In this document: positions 22,011 through 34,700 of the stretch, piece after piece
Numbering within the stretch: the stretch's first letter is position 1
Layout: each line of letters starts with the position of its first letter
From: Proales similis
Lineage: Eukaryota; Rotifera; Eurotatoria; Ploima; Proalidae
DNA length: 64,000 bases
Direction: 5' to 3'
Assembly: GCA_019059635.1 (NCBI GenBank)
Contig: JAGVRJ010000010.1
Span: 1,490,501 to 1,554,500, forward strand
Notes under the pieces: generated by a model
What the model was told of the DNA's origin: nothing
The model's input: only the letters and a program-made list of their open reading frames with translations
The model's database searches: none
Translations under genes and position numbers: made by a program

Positions 22011-24137
22011 GGTCGCTGAGTCGCTGCGCGCGCCAATCGATCTGTCAAACTCTGTTAAATTGAATACGATCTAGGATTGAAACATTATCGAAGTTAGTTG
22101 AGAGACCCGGTAGGGAGGCAAGATTCGAAGTTGCGATTGCAGGGTCGGATCGCAATGTCTGAGTTGTGCACCGTCGACTCGCGCTCAAATCTGCATCGTG
22201 CTTGCTTCCACAGGGCAAAATTAGGACCGTGTTTTGCTTGTAGTGCGCTCTCTAAAGGCCTAGACGCGGCCGACCACGAAATTAGGTTTGCTCTCTCTCT
22301 AGACGAATCTAGTTGTGATGAGCTCTTGCACTCGTTTGCTTTATGTGCCGTGCGGACTGAACGTGCTTTATGTTAATAGTCGTAGGCCTACTCGGCCAAG
22401 CAACTGTGAGAGCAATTCGCAAATCACATGATTCAACATGGTGCTCGCATAATTGTCCGCTCTGATGTGCGAATGCAAACATTGCAAATCCAAATACCGA
22501 GCCCCAGCAATTTTCCATTATCTACTCAATTTCGTGCCAGTCTAGTATTTCGTTTAATCAGCCAAATAGAGGATTTGGTTGAAACCATCAGTCATTTAAT
22601 TAGAACAAGTGGCCACCAGAGCCATTTGATGCTTTGAGGAAGGAGAAAGGTGGGGAGCCGATCAATATGCTCGCCTCAAGATTCAAATAAGCTTAATGGC
22701 TTTCGGCCCATTATCCAACATTTCTCGTGAGCAGGTTACATTGACAATCTGCTACTCGGTTAATAACTCAACTGTACGTCCTGATCCGGCCCACATGACT
22801 TGTCTTCGCGCTTACGAGTGCGGATATAAATTGTAATTAATTGAAAGGAAAAATTCCTTGCGGCCGCTGCCTAACTCGGCCTGAAACAGAGAGCAGCGAA
22901 TAAAAGGGAGGCATGAACAAGGGAAGGAAGGCCAAAGAGAGATTTTTAATTAAATATTTCACGGCACAGAGCAGAAAATAGCCTACACTGCATATGAAGG
23001 CGAACGCTGTCGAGATGAATTACATTTTGATTATTAGGGCCGCTTTCAACAAGATGCCGGCGCCTCTTCACGGCAGAATAGATTGGGCAAATGCTCAGAG
23101 TTGCTGTTTTAACTTTGTTGCTGATGAAGTTGATTTATATTTTGGTGCAGAATATGCATCGATTCGATTAGATCGCTCTTAGACACTTTTAGAGATTGTT
23201 TGCTGCGCTTTACTGTTGTCGATATCTCATCAGTGCGCGCGCTCAAGTTTTGTATCGACTGCCGATCTAACGACTGCCTGGCTCACTTAACAGCCGACTG
23301 ACTAATTCTCTCACTTTCTCTACTCATCTGTGTGTGTGTCTGTCTATTCTTGATTTCGTTTTCTCTTTCCTCAATTTGCCTGATATTGAAGCAAGTCATT
23401 ATTAATTCAAAAGGCCTCTTGCAAATTAGCTGTGTGTCTCTTTTTGCTTTTCTTCGCGCAATCAGTCCTTTCTCACTTCGGGCAAATATTTGCAACTTTC
23501 ATATCACAAGATTCCTAGCCTCTGGTCCAATCGTCTCAAAAACTAACGAGCTAATGGAACCGAAGCCTGTGATTCGTTTTTCCTAAAACGCCAAATCGCC
23601 AAGATTTACTTTTATTTGGCGTTCATCGATTCACGGCTTGTATAAGCGATCGTGCTACCAAGTTGGGTCCCTGTTCTCCATTCTCACTCTCTTTTCTTTT
23701 CAATCAAACCAAGAGCTCAGACCCGTGGGAATTGCATGTAGTGCATAACTAGTTGGCTCGCTTGCTTATCAATTGAAATAAACCGCGGCACACGATATAA
23801 ACGCCCAAAGCGCACCCCAGAGTCCTTGCTCAGTTGTTGCTGATTGCGTGCTAGGCTGTTTCTAACTTCCTGCTCGTTACGATAAGGTTCTGCACTCGAA
23901 CTTTGAATTGAGCTCATTTTCTTGCAGTCTATTAACAGACTCTGGCAAATAGAGAAAAGTCTGGCCTGCGCCTGGACCCACCAGGCCCATAATTCGTCCT
24001 GATATCCCGTCGATTTTGTTTGTTTATCGTTGGATTAAATGCCACCTGAACGCCGGCCCGACGATTACATATATATAAATAATTATTTGTTTTTAGAGAG
24101 TTTGCTTTCTGGTTTAATGTGAGGCAAGCGGTTGAAA
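22011..24137. other. 2.1-kb gene-free stretch
   Basis: AT-rich spacer between the divergent BEN gene and the GPCR gene. Short open frames lack codon bias and domain signals. It contains a pyrimidine-rich patch near 23300-23500. It probably carries the promoters of both neighbours. Confidence 0.5.
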
Positions 24138-25265
24138 ATGGACGCCAATCGAACCTACAGCCTAGGCTTCGTATCTTTCAGGCAGCATCGAGAGCTGAGC
24201 GCTTACTACCCGTGGGAGAAGGTGCTCGCCCTTTACACCTTGCTGCTTATGGTGGCCGGCACTCTGGGCAACCTCGTCACTTTTACGATCATGATGCGGA
24301 AATCGCTGCGCAAGTACTCGTGCATGCGCTACTTAGCCGTTTTGTCTCTGGCCGACCTTGTCGTTCTCTACCAATGGAATTTAAACTCGTTCTACAAGTA
24401 CTATCTGACCCGGCCGCCAGAGTACACCGACTTGGAAGAGCTGTCTGTCTTCTGGTGTAGATGGATTTCCTATTTCGCTTTCACCAGTCTGCAGCTTAGC
24501 TCGTGGCTCCTGGCCACAGTCAGCATCGACCGGCTCATGCTTTTGCACTCTTCCTGGTGGAAGCGGCACATGACCAAACCGCGCACTGTCAACTTCATAA
24601 TTGCGACAATTATCGGCACAGTTTTCGCCCTCAACTCGCACATTCTCGTCCTGAACGGCTTCGAGACCAACAAGACAAACGAGCACAATCTGACTCAGAC
24701 TGTGGTCGAGTGCTACCGCAGCCGCGAGGACAAGAACTACATCTTCCCGAAATGGGAACGCGTTCATTTGCTGGTCTACAACGTGCTGCCGTTCAGCATA
24801 ATGTGCGTGTGCAACTCGCTGATCATCTACAGCGTCAAGTTTGCCAACAACCAGATCCGATCGAGCCGCAAAGCGGATCAGAAGAAGAGGCGTCTCACTT
24901 ATATGCTCGTTTTGGTTACGTGCAGCTTCATGTGCTTGACTCTGCCCAGTGTCATTTTTCACACTTTCTTTCGAGAGGCAATGCGAGGCAAGCCGCATCG
25001 GCGCATTCTAAATCTGTTTCTAAACAACCTGCTGCACACGAGCCATGCGATAAACTTTGTTCTTTACGTGTTGTCCGCGCCAATATTCCGAAACGAGGTT
25101 AAAAGTATGTGTGCGTGCGCAACTCAGTGGCGCGCCAGTTCAAATCAGCCAACTGAAGCCGACTGGGAAAACGACGATGAGGACGGTAGCGGCGGCGACG
25201 ACGACGACCACAACCGTGACCCAAGCCGTTCACAACCAGAACAATTGCATCTCTCGCCAAAGTGA
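24138..25265 (+). CDS. Rhodopsin-class G-protein-coupled receptor, peptide-receptor-like
   Basis: Single exon, 375 residues. Seven hydrophobic segments are readable: TM1 ALYTLLLMVAGTLGNLVTF with the N in GNLVTF, TM2 LAVLSLADLVVLYQW (LxxxD), TM3 preceded by FWCRW (conserved disulfide Cys), TM4, an ECL2 Cys (VVECYRSRED), TM5, TM6 and TM7 (HAINFVLYVLSAPIFRNEV). The usual DRY is SIDRL and NPxxY is NFVLY, as in many divergent invertebrate peptide or orphan receptors. An N-glycosylation site (NRT) sits near the start. The tail is very acidic (DDEDGSGGDDDD). The ligand is unknown. The ATG at 24138 is the first in frame; upstream residues would need a TTG. A poly(A) signal lies near 25382. Confidence 0.85.
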   Translation: MDANRTYSLGFVSFRQHRELSAYYPWEKVLALYTLLLMVAGTLGNLVTFTIMMRKSLRKYSCMRYLAVLSLADLVVLYQWNLNSFYKYYLTRPPEYTDLEELSVFWCRWISYFAFTSLQLSSWLLATVSIDRLMLLHSSWWKRHMTKPRTVNFIIATIIGTVFALNSHILVLNGFETNKTNEHNLTQTVVECYRSREDKNYIFPKWERVHLLVYNVLPFSIMCVCNSLIIYSVKFANNQIRSSRKADQKKRRLTYMLVLVTCSFMCLTLPSVIFHTFFREAMRGKPHRRILNLFLNNLLHTSHAINFVLYVLSAPIFRNEVKSMCACATQWRASSNQPTEADWENDDEDGSGGDDDDHNRDPSRSQPEQLHLSPK

Positions 25266-25599
25266 GCCCGCCCGCTTTTCTCTCTCTCTCTCTCTCTCTC
25301 TGGCGCTCTTGTGCGTGCGCGCTTTCCAGTCGGGCTTTCTCAAAAATTGTTTTCCTTTGGGTCGGTAAGAACGCTGCTATAAATAAACTTTAGAATAGAA
25401 CAATCGACCTCTTTCTAGACTTGAACCGCTAATGACCAGAGTTGACACACACACACAATCGAGCACTTGATACAAATCCCAGCTAGAGCGCATAATATAT
25501 GATTATAAAGAAATTCGAGTCTCGCACTAATCGCTCTCATTCTGAATCGCTGGCCGGGCGAAATAAAAGTAAAAACCCAAAGAACGACAATTGATTGCA
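25266..25599. other. Spacer with CT microsatellite and poly(A) signal
   Basis: A (CT)n run at about 25279-25302 follows the GPCR stop. AATAAA near 25382 probably ends that transcript. The POFUT1 start follows. Confidence 0.5.
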
Positions 25600-27074
25600 A
25601 TGAATTCGAAGCGCAACGGTCCGACTTGGCTAATCGCAATAGCTCTAATGGCAACAGTGTCAACTGCTGCTCGCCAACCAGACCCCAAAGGCTACATCGC
25701 TTTCTGTCCTTGTATGGGTCGATTCGGTAACCAGGTACATTTCTCTGCCTGCCAAATGCAGACTCGCACCTCTCTTCATTCTCGCAATCAAGATGGATCA
25801 GTTCCTTGGCGCTCTGGCGTTCGCCAAAGCACTCGATCGTACCCTGGTCTTGCCCCATCTAGTGGAGTACCCTGAACGAGCCATGACTTCGGTAGTATTT
25901 ATTTGCAAATTGTCAAATCAGCTTTTGGCTAACGATTTGAGCTCGCATTTTAGAATCAGGTCCCGTTTCAGAGCTATTTCCAAGTCGAGCCGCTCGAGGA
26001 GTACACCAAAGTGATTCTGATGGACGAGTTCATGTCAGAAATCGCCGCAAAAGTATGGCCCAAAGGCAAGCGATTCGCGTTCTGCTACAGCTCGAGAGGC
26101 CAAGACGAGAGCTGTGCGGCAAAAGAGGGCAACCCGTTCGGACCTTACTGGGACCGGTTTGAAGTTGACTTTGACGGCAGTGTCTTTTTCGGTCCGCTCG
26201 GTTTCAGCGCCGAGTTTCGCGATCATATCGATCGCTGGCAAGCCGAGTATCCGGCCGATAAGTATCCCGTGCTGGCATTCACGGGCGCTCCGGGAGCGTT
26301 TCCAGTCGCCAAGCAAAATGTCCATCTGCAAAAGTATTTGAAATGGTCCGAACAGATCGAGCGCGCGGCCACCGAGTTCATCGAGTCAATGAAGAAAGAA
26401 AGAAGTGAAAAGCTCGGTCGGAAAAAAGGCGACACGGCCAAATTCATCGGCGTTCACATCAGGGCCGGAATCGACTTTGTGAGTTTATTTCATATCGATG
26501 TTAATCATTGCTTGACGTCCAAGTTCGAAGGAGAGGGCGTGCGAACATGCGAGAGATTCGAAGCAGAATTTCTTCGCCTCGGCTCAATGTCTCGGCTACG
26601 CGATGGAACACGGCCAGCTGTCGCGCGAAATGTGCTACGCGAGTGAGCAGCTCATTAGAAAACAAGTAACGCCCACCTCATCGACGCTAATCCGATCTGT
26701 TCTATTTTAATTTTGTCTATTCATCAAAACGCAGCTTGGCCAACTTCTGAAAAAGACCGGAGCGCGTCTAGTGTTTGTGGCCAGCGACAATCACGAGTTT
26801 GTGCGACGAGCAACGGAGAAAATCAAAGGCGTAAGGGAACAATGCAGCAGAGGCTTTGAGCATAAATTAAAACTGCGATTAGGTGCTGTTCAAACGACTC
26901 GACTCGGACAACCCGCAGCTCGATCTGGCCATTCTGGGCAAAGCTGACCACGCCATTCTCAACTGCGTATCGACGTTTAGCGCGTTTGTAAAGAGAGAGC
27001 GAGACGTGAACGATAAGCCCACAGAGTTCTGGGGCTTTGATATCAAAGAGCATCGCAACGCAGACGAGCTCTAG
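25600..27074 (+). CDS. POFUT1: GDP-fucose protein O-fucosyltransferase 1
   Basis: Six exons (25600-25734, 25793-25891, 25954-26478, 26531-26665, 26735-26830, 26883-27074) give 393 residues against 388 in human. It has a signal peptide, then the family opening [42 protein letters not shown] with the conserved HxR arginine of the GT65 fold, [11 protein letters not shown], and near the end [20 protein letters not shown]. It adds O-fucose to EGF repeats, notably in Notch, in the ER lumen. The C-terminus NADEL is a plausible KDEL-type retrieval signal (human ends RDEF). The Trp that usually follows the catalytic block (GSDW) is Phe here. All exon junctions are in frame with GT-AG. Confidence 0.95.
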
Positions 27075-30000
27075 CCGCTTTTGTTCGCTCTTTATTCTCG
27101 TCCGATCGACCGCCTGCTGCATGCCTGATTGACTGACTGGGCTGGCTGCACTTTGCTTCGACCTCGGACTTTTGTTCTCTGTCATGCAGAATAAATTTAG
27201 AATTAAATGGACACAATTTTCTCTCATTAGTGGTCGCATTGCGCAGGAGGCTACATGTTCTGAATGTACCCATCTCTCTCTCTCTCTCTTTCGCTATTTG
27301 TTTTTTCTCTCTTCGCTCGGATCAAATTAGACAAGCTTCCGATTTGGACAGGGGCCTCATAAACCAACGAGATGTGCGTGCTTGATCCACTTGTTGGATG
27401 TTTGTGTGTGTCTGAGAGAGAGAGAGAGAGTGCGGGCTGGCGTACACTGTACAAAACGGGCGATGAAAACAGAAACGGAAATAATCATGGAACAGAGAGG
27501 GGACAACGAACAAGCAGGGGGAGTATCGACTCGACTAACAGAGCGTGAGAGTTTGAGAGGGCGAACAAGTCATGATTGGAGGCGAATGGGTGGCCAACAG
27601 GAGGGGCGGAGCAGAGGACAGGAGTTGAGAAAATCATCCATTTACTTACGATCAATTTCAATCATCATTTATCATTTCTCTGCGCATTCATCCGTCTTGA
27701 TTGCTTGAACAAGGCCAAAGAAGCGAACAAGCAGGCGAGCGAAAAACATCAAGCGATTTGTTTGCCCATTGAGCGAGGCCGTCAAGAGCGCCAGCGCATG
27801 AACGAGTGAACCAGCGCACGAGAGAGAGAGGGAGCGAGGCAGGGGGAGCCAGAGAGAGCTTTATTAATCGAGGCAACAAACTCGAGCCGCGTACATCTAA
27901 TCATTTGTTCAATGAGGACGAGCAGCCACAACGACAACATTGGTCCACTGCCATTAGAAGATTAGAAATATGAAATGAAGCGCGAGCACAAATGCCAATT
28001 GATTTTAATATTCGAACTGCTTCAATGAGCATCCATCCAAATCGCGTTGCGGCGAACGTCGGCGATCATCATCCGCCTGATGATGATGATGGCGATGGTG
28101 CTTATGGGGCCAACTAGTGGCGCTTCATCGAATCATTCGCTTGGTTTCAGTCAGCGATCGCCTCATCTTTCATCGCCTATGTCTAAAACTCGTTTATCTG
28201 GGAATAGAATGAACCAGCTCGCGCGCGCTTCTCTTTGTTTTTTTTTTGTTGTTTCGGTCTATTTGCAATCACTTGCTCAGAACAGGCTGCATTGATCGGC
28301 TCTGTCTGCTAAACGACAAGCCGACGATCAGATAAATACTAAGCGCCTTTTCATGGGCCTCATCCGATCTCATTCTAAGTAGGGAATCATTAGCGAACGA
28401 TGCAGGCCGTCGACTTGTGCACCCGAGCGGGTTCATGCGTTCAGTGCAGGCCATTACTTTGGCAGTTCTCCTCTCTTTTTCTTCATTCTTTATTTCAGCT
28501 CGATGGCTCTTAGCCGTCTAAACGAACAATGGCCTAGCCAGTGAAGACGAGAGAGAATGAAAGAATTCGAGCGAGAGTCTCAAGGGTCATGTGCTGCTGT
28601 CGAATGCCAGAAATTTGCCCAGGATGCTTTGAGTGCCGCTCTGAATTAAACTATTGGACCGTGCAGGCATCTCAGGGGACCAGTTTCGAATAAGTGACGA
28701 TAAGCGCTGTCAGGGGAGCTCCAACCAGCTTAATTCTTTGCATCACGCCAAATTATGCGTTAAGACACCTGCTTTAGGAGGACCGACTGGCCGCGCGCGT
28801 ACACACAGGCGCTAGTGATTAGCTGCTCGAATTCGGCTCAATTCAATACGGGCTCGCATGTCGCACGCTCAGTTAGCAAACGAGCCACACATTGTGGACG
28901 CTCGGCAAATATTTGCGCCAGCTTGCAATTATTCAAATCATTCTTCAACTAGTCCGATTGCCTCCGTAGGCCGCCTCATTCATTAAATTAAAGAGCTGCG
29001 TGAGTTTGTATGTTTAAGCGTGTGTATGTGAGTGAGGGCTTTGTTGTTGTTGTTGTGGTTGATGTTTGAACAGCGTGCGGCGCTTGTTCGGAGCCGATTG
29101 GAGACAGTTAAGGCATGAAGATTTCACGCTGAATTAAACACATTCGCTGCGCTTTAGATCGGCCTCTCAATTCAATCGCTTTGTTAAGGGATTAAGCGGA
29201 CGAGAGAGAGAGAGAGAGAGCCGGCAAACAGAATGCGAGAGCAGAAGCGGACAAAGAGAGAGAGGGCCAGGGAGAAATTTAGAGCTCAAGGCCTTTCTTA
29301 AGCTCCTCGTTAAGGACTGGAATTCGATTCGCGTCGTCAATTATACGGTTAGCTCTTCCGCATCGAATGAACTTTCGTTTGATAGCCACCGGCACAGCGT
29401 CTCTTAGTGTGTCGCTGAAACCGTGCCAGCGTCTATTTATTTATTTTCGCTCGTGTCCCCTTCGCGTCTGATTTATTCTATTCGCCTTTCTTCGCCTCTG
29501 ACTCTCTCTCTCTCTCATACTCAATTCTCCGCCCAGTCCGCCTCTGAATCGTCTAATTCTCTGTGTATTCTCGAATTATGATGTGCGCGTTGCTTGTCAG
29601 CTACAGCGGTATCATGAAGAATCAGCAGAATCGCATTAGCCCAAATAAGGAGTGCTAGAGGCAGAGCGAGAGAACAGTGAAGATGGGAATTTCATGATCG
29701 GCACAAAAAGAGGCACCAGCCAGCACAGCATCAACATAGCGCGGCAAACAAAACACGAGTGATGGACAATGCGGCATCGAATCGATTATTCACGCACAAT
29801 GGCCTCTCAGTGAGCCGAGCGCTAATTCCGATTGACACCGCCACCACCACCCGGGCCGACCCATGAGGCCGACAAGCATTTCGACGATTGTCCCGCAAGG
29901 ACAAACAGAACAAAGTGCGTAAATAGAATTAAAGTGATCTCTAATTAAACTGGAGACAGCGCTGTGTATTGTTCGCGCGTCAATACTTGACATCTAGTGG

Positions 30001-33000
30001 CCGGGTCAGGTGAGTCACGCAGTCATTCAACTGGCAAGTAGTGAGTGCACGATTGAATTAGCGACTCAGTCCACACAAATGCTTGTTCGTGTCTTCAGAA
30101 TGCCTCTATTTGTGCATATTTGCGAATCGCCGATTTAGCCGGCCACATACGACGACAGCCGACCAAAACCGTTCATCATCGAATTGAACCATCCAAATTC
30201 GCCCATTACTCGCTCATTGTGCGTCGAGTGCATGTGAACGTCTGCTCTTCTTCTTCTCTACGAGTGCGTTCACAGGCCTCGCTCTGCATGACGAGTGCAG
30301 AACACGATTAGCCTGAAGGCCAGACGCCTCTAACCGCCCGCCAGCACCAATCTAATCTCAATTCCGTTCTTTCGTTTTTCCATCGTTTCTCTCATTATTA
30401 TTATAATTCGCGTTTATAGTTCTTGTCGGTTGTTGTTATTGTTGTTATCGCTGCCGTTCGCGCCTATTATGATGCTCGTTGTGCTTGTACGTTTAGAATA
30501 AGCAAACAAGGCTAGAAAGCAGCGCAGGAAGCCGAAACAAGTGAGAGCAGACACGGGCCTGCGCGTGTGATTGCCATAAATTGATTATGACTTGGCTCAT
30601 TAGACGGGCTAAACAAGCAAACAAACGAGCAAAAGAAAAGAGCGAACGAGCGAGAGAATGAATCAATGAAGAAAGCGAACAAAAAAAAAGAAGAAGAAAC
30701 GAGCTCAAGTCAGAACGAGAGAAACGATTGAAAAGAAGAGAGCTAACGCGCTACAGTTGCAAAGAGCAGCCTCAAAAGCGGACGCCGAGTGTTTGCGATC
30801 GTTTCTCATTCAATCATCGAGCCGTTTGTGAGCCGATCCGGCCCGATCAGGCACTAGTTGGCAATAGCAATGAGCCGCTGCCATTCCACTACCGCCGCCT
30901 CTCTTAATCCTGATTGTGTTCATTATCGTTAATTAGGAATCGAATTAAGCCATTTTCAAACGTCCATGAGGCGCTTAAGATCTTTCTCTCTCTCTCTCTC
31001 TCCTGCTCTCGTCGAGTTTTTTTTCTATTTAGATTTTCTTTTCTTCCATTTTATGGCGTTCATTTCATCGCCTGCATTTAATGCAAACAGCATCGTTAAT
31101 GCTCTCTGTCTGCGTTCGAGGCTCGTTTGTTCACTAAATTCTCCACTCCAATCTACATCCGATTTGACTCACACGCGAACGCACCCGTTCACATTTCATT
31201 TTCAATTAGGACCATGAATTATAGAGCGCTCTTCGCCACTCAATCAACAAACGCCAGCTTCGCTTCTGCTGCTGCCGCCGCCTGCCTCTAGTCATCTTCT
31301 TATCCTCAGCCGGCTTCATCGCCACCACCACCACCACCATCATCATCGTCGTCGTCATCATGAGCAGCCACAGCAGCAAAATCATTATGGCCGTTGTTGC
31401 CGTCGTGGCTTTGCTCTTCATCATAGTCGTCGTCGTCGTCGTCTTGGGCCTTTATTTTTGGTGGTTCTCTCTTTTTGATGAACGCCCGCTACAGTTTGGT
31501 AGGAAGCAGCATAATGACAGTAGAGAGTCTTGGACGTTAATTGTTTGCTTCCTCTGTTTGATCTTAATATGTGCCCCCTCGCACTCTCGCTCAGTCCGTC
31601 TATATATTGCTCTCTCACATGTTCCGTTTGTGTGCGACTCTGGCTCGCTCTTAATATGGCTCTAGTTGTATTCATGCACGACCACCAGGAGGCCATTTGT
31701 TCCGGTCATATCGCATTTCGCGACTTAGCCAATCCGCCAAAACAGAAAGACCGCAATCGAACACAGACTAACCGAAGTGAGAGGAAAGATCAACAGAGCG
31801 GGATTGCAACTCGAGTTGACTCAATTCCAGCTCGATTCGATGAGTGAGCTCAAGATTTCGGAGACGTGTTGTATTACATCTATGCGCTTATTGTTAAAAC
31901 GGCGACAGCAGCAGCAGCAGCTATCAGTTTTCATGGCCGCGTGACAATCAGAGCGGCTAAACCGATCGGCTCGTAGGCATGCGAGCTCTGTGTGGAGGTA
32001 AGTCGAAACAAACAAGTGTTTGCCACGAGCGCGACCAAGCACGATCCAATTCTAATTCATACATGACGCTTATCGCATGCAATCCGAGCGGTATAAGCGG
32101 CTGAAATTAATTACTTGTCTATTGATAGCGTGACGTGTGACATGGCGTCACCGAGCCACTCACTCTAATCGCATTTATTTATTTTCCTCTTTCCTCTCGC
32201 TCGTTTTCAGTTTCGTCCGCCCGTAATGTGCAGGCGAGAGACGCAGAGAATTGCAGAGACGGCTTATGGGGAGTGAGAGAGAGAGAGAGAGAGAAATTTT
32301 GTGCAAATTCATTGAGAACAAGAGGCAATATTCACAGGCAAGCACTTGATAGTTTGCCTGCCAACCATCCAAACAACCGGCCGCTTAGCTTGTTGCTGCC
32401 AGAGAGAGAGAGACGAGAGCATTCCGCCGCTCATGAGTAATTGAAGCATTCTTTCCGGCTCGACGATCTCGCCACTCGAGCTCGATCATTCCACTCTGCC
32501 GGCTGCCATGATTCATTTAATTTATTTTCGTCCTTTGCCCGCCTTACTGTGCCTATCACTTGGAGCGACACGAAATAGGAAGCGTTTGATTAATTCATTG
32601 TTCCAGTCCCACACACACAGAGCCTATTGCCTTTGCTAGCAGCCTTCTGCTTATTTCGTTTTCTCATTTTCCTCTTAACGCCATGGCTTTCTGCTGGGTT
32701 CTATCAGCGTTCACATTGTGCTTTTGTGTTGCTCTTGATCTAGCCATCCAACTTCCTTCGTCATTTGAGTGATTCGTTCGAACTGCAGGTTCAGCACCCA
32801 TCTGCGTCAATAATAGCTCGTTAACGCGTTCCCAATGCGGCAAGGAAGCCAGAGCAAGGAAAGCGAGCGCCCGAGCGAGGAAGGAACGCATGAGAGAGCA
32901 TTGCCACCAATCAATCTCATCGACTTTCCGTTTTTATTTTATATTGCGTTCGAATATTGAGTTTGCTTCCTCCTCTGCGAGCGAGCGAACGACTGCTGCG

Positions 33001-34386
33001 GGCTAGTTTTGTTTATGCCGTCAGGCCACCTTTGTTTTCGACGATCTTCTTTTAATCAGCAAAACGCAGCCTTTCAAACGTTTCGTTTAAACAATCGTTT
33101 CCAATTTTAACTCTCTCACTCACTGACTCAATCAATTGCTAGGCCATCAAGCCCTCACACACACACACACACGCCATGACAGAGCAGCACAACTATAAAA
33201 GAGAAAGCGACACAATATTAAGCGACAATGGCAAATACTCACAAAGAGAGAGAGAGAGAGAAACCGAAAGGCACCGAAGTACAGAGTGAGTGAGTGAGTG
33301 GGTAAGAGAGATGGAGAGAGCAGAAAGCATTAACCAAAAACACTTTGCTTTGTTGAGCCAGTTGATTGGTTAACAACAAACTCTGGCATCAGATCTGCAC
33401 AGAACATAATAATTGAAATGACGCCAACTTGTTGGTGGCTGCTTCCAATTGTCCCTGTAAATGAGAGGGAAAACGACACGCAAGGAAAAACGCGCCGCAT
33501 TGCTCCTTGAAGCATTAAGTTACACGCCGACAGAAATAAGACGAATTAGTCATCATGAGCTGCGCCACGCAAGCGCTCGTCGACGAATCCGTCTCTCTCT
33601 CTCTCTCTCGTACTCAGTTTCGAAAAAGATTTATGCATTGCTCTCTCGCTTGAATTGCACTCCAGAGGTCTATCTTTTAGGTCGTGCTTAGTTGCGACTA
33701 GCACGCTTGTCTAGTCGATTGCTTTTCAAATCAGTTGCACAAGTGAGGCCACAACGAGTCAGGCCCGGCGCCATGGGACACCAGTGCAGAGGAGGAGAGG
33801 CTTGTTGACCCAGCTTAGCGAGGCGCGAGTTCATGTTCGCTTGACATTTCGCTCCACAAACAAGCAAACAGGCGCCGCTTCAGGTGACATTTAGCGCCTA
33901 ATAATCTTGGTCTCTCATCCATCCAGTAAGAAGCAAAACGAACCGCACTGCACCGCCTCGTCGCTTCTTAATAATAATCGCATCGCTGCTCTACGCACAA
34001 TAGAATGACATTTGAATAGCAAGGCGACAATTAGACTTAGCCCCGTTGCTGCTTTGTTTTTCTGCTGCTGTTCAAAATGCGCATTGTGTGCTTGTGTATG
34101 TGTTTATATATTTAGATGTGTGTGTGTGTGTGTATGCGCGTTTGTGTGTTTTTGTTTTATTGAGACCGACTCTAATTCAGCCCTCTCGCGCTTTTTGGTT
34201 TATTGTTGAACTTTCAAGTGCAGTCGTCGTGTTAGACAAACATTTCGGAGAACAAGGGACAAAAATAATTAGTGATTTGCTTCTCATACCGATTTTGCAT
34301 ATTTTTCGCCTTCAAATTATGTGCCGAGCGCGGAAGTGGTGGCGAATAATTCGAAACTTGCGTAAATATTTGCTGACGAATGTGAT

Positions 34387-34419
<33 letters not shown>

Positions 34420-34700
34420 AAAAAGAAGGCGAAAGTGCAATCAGCACTACAAGCATCGGCATGAACCAGAAGGCATTGAGAAGTGCAGAAGATTAGCAGA
34501 GTGACGAGAAATGCCGATTTGCGAGAGCCGACAGCAATCTCGCCTCTGCCATTCATCATAAACATGATGTTCGACATCATCAACTTTGAATGATTATCAG
34601 TGGCAGGCGTGCAAATTCAATCTAATTATTCACTTTTTTTTGGCTTATTCTCGTTTAGAACTAGAGCCATGATAAGCCAGTATTGCTAAGAGCGTCAGGC
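27075..34700. other. 7.6-kb gene-free, microsatellite-rich region
   Basis: No open frame with coding character, no RNA gene and no transposon ends were recognised. The region carries many (GA)n/(CT)n runs (27278-27290, 27415-27430, 29203-29220, 30983-31000, 32276-32293, 33246-33260, 34388-34417), TG/CA runs (33160-33172, 34118-34133) and trinucleotide runs (GTC/CAC near 31321-31440). The short hydrophobic frame at 31360 comes from GTC repeats. It is the largest spacer here and lies upstream of the IER-like gene, so it may hold its control elements; this is inference. Confidence 0.55.
34388..34417. repeat. (GA)n microsatellite
   Basis: About 30 bp of uninterrupted GA dinucleotides, the longest pure GA run noted, 284 bp before the IER-like ATG. 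GA runs can bind GAGA-type factors in some animals, but no such role is shown here. Confidence 0.85.

Noticed and set aside
31360-31665. Open frame with a Val-rich hydrophobic stretch resembling a membrane segment
   Set aside because: The hydrophobic run is encoded by a GTC/GTT trinucleotide repeat; no supporting signals.
27075-34700. Possible CRISPR-like or satellite array among the repeated tracts
   Set aside because: Only simple di- and trinucleotide repeats are present, without unit plus spacer structure; the genome is eukaryotic.
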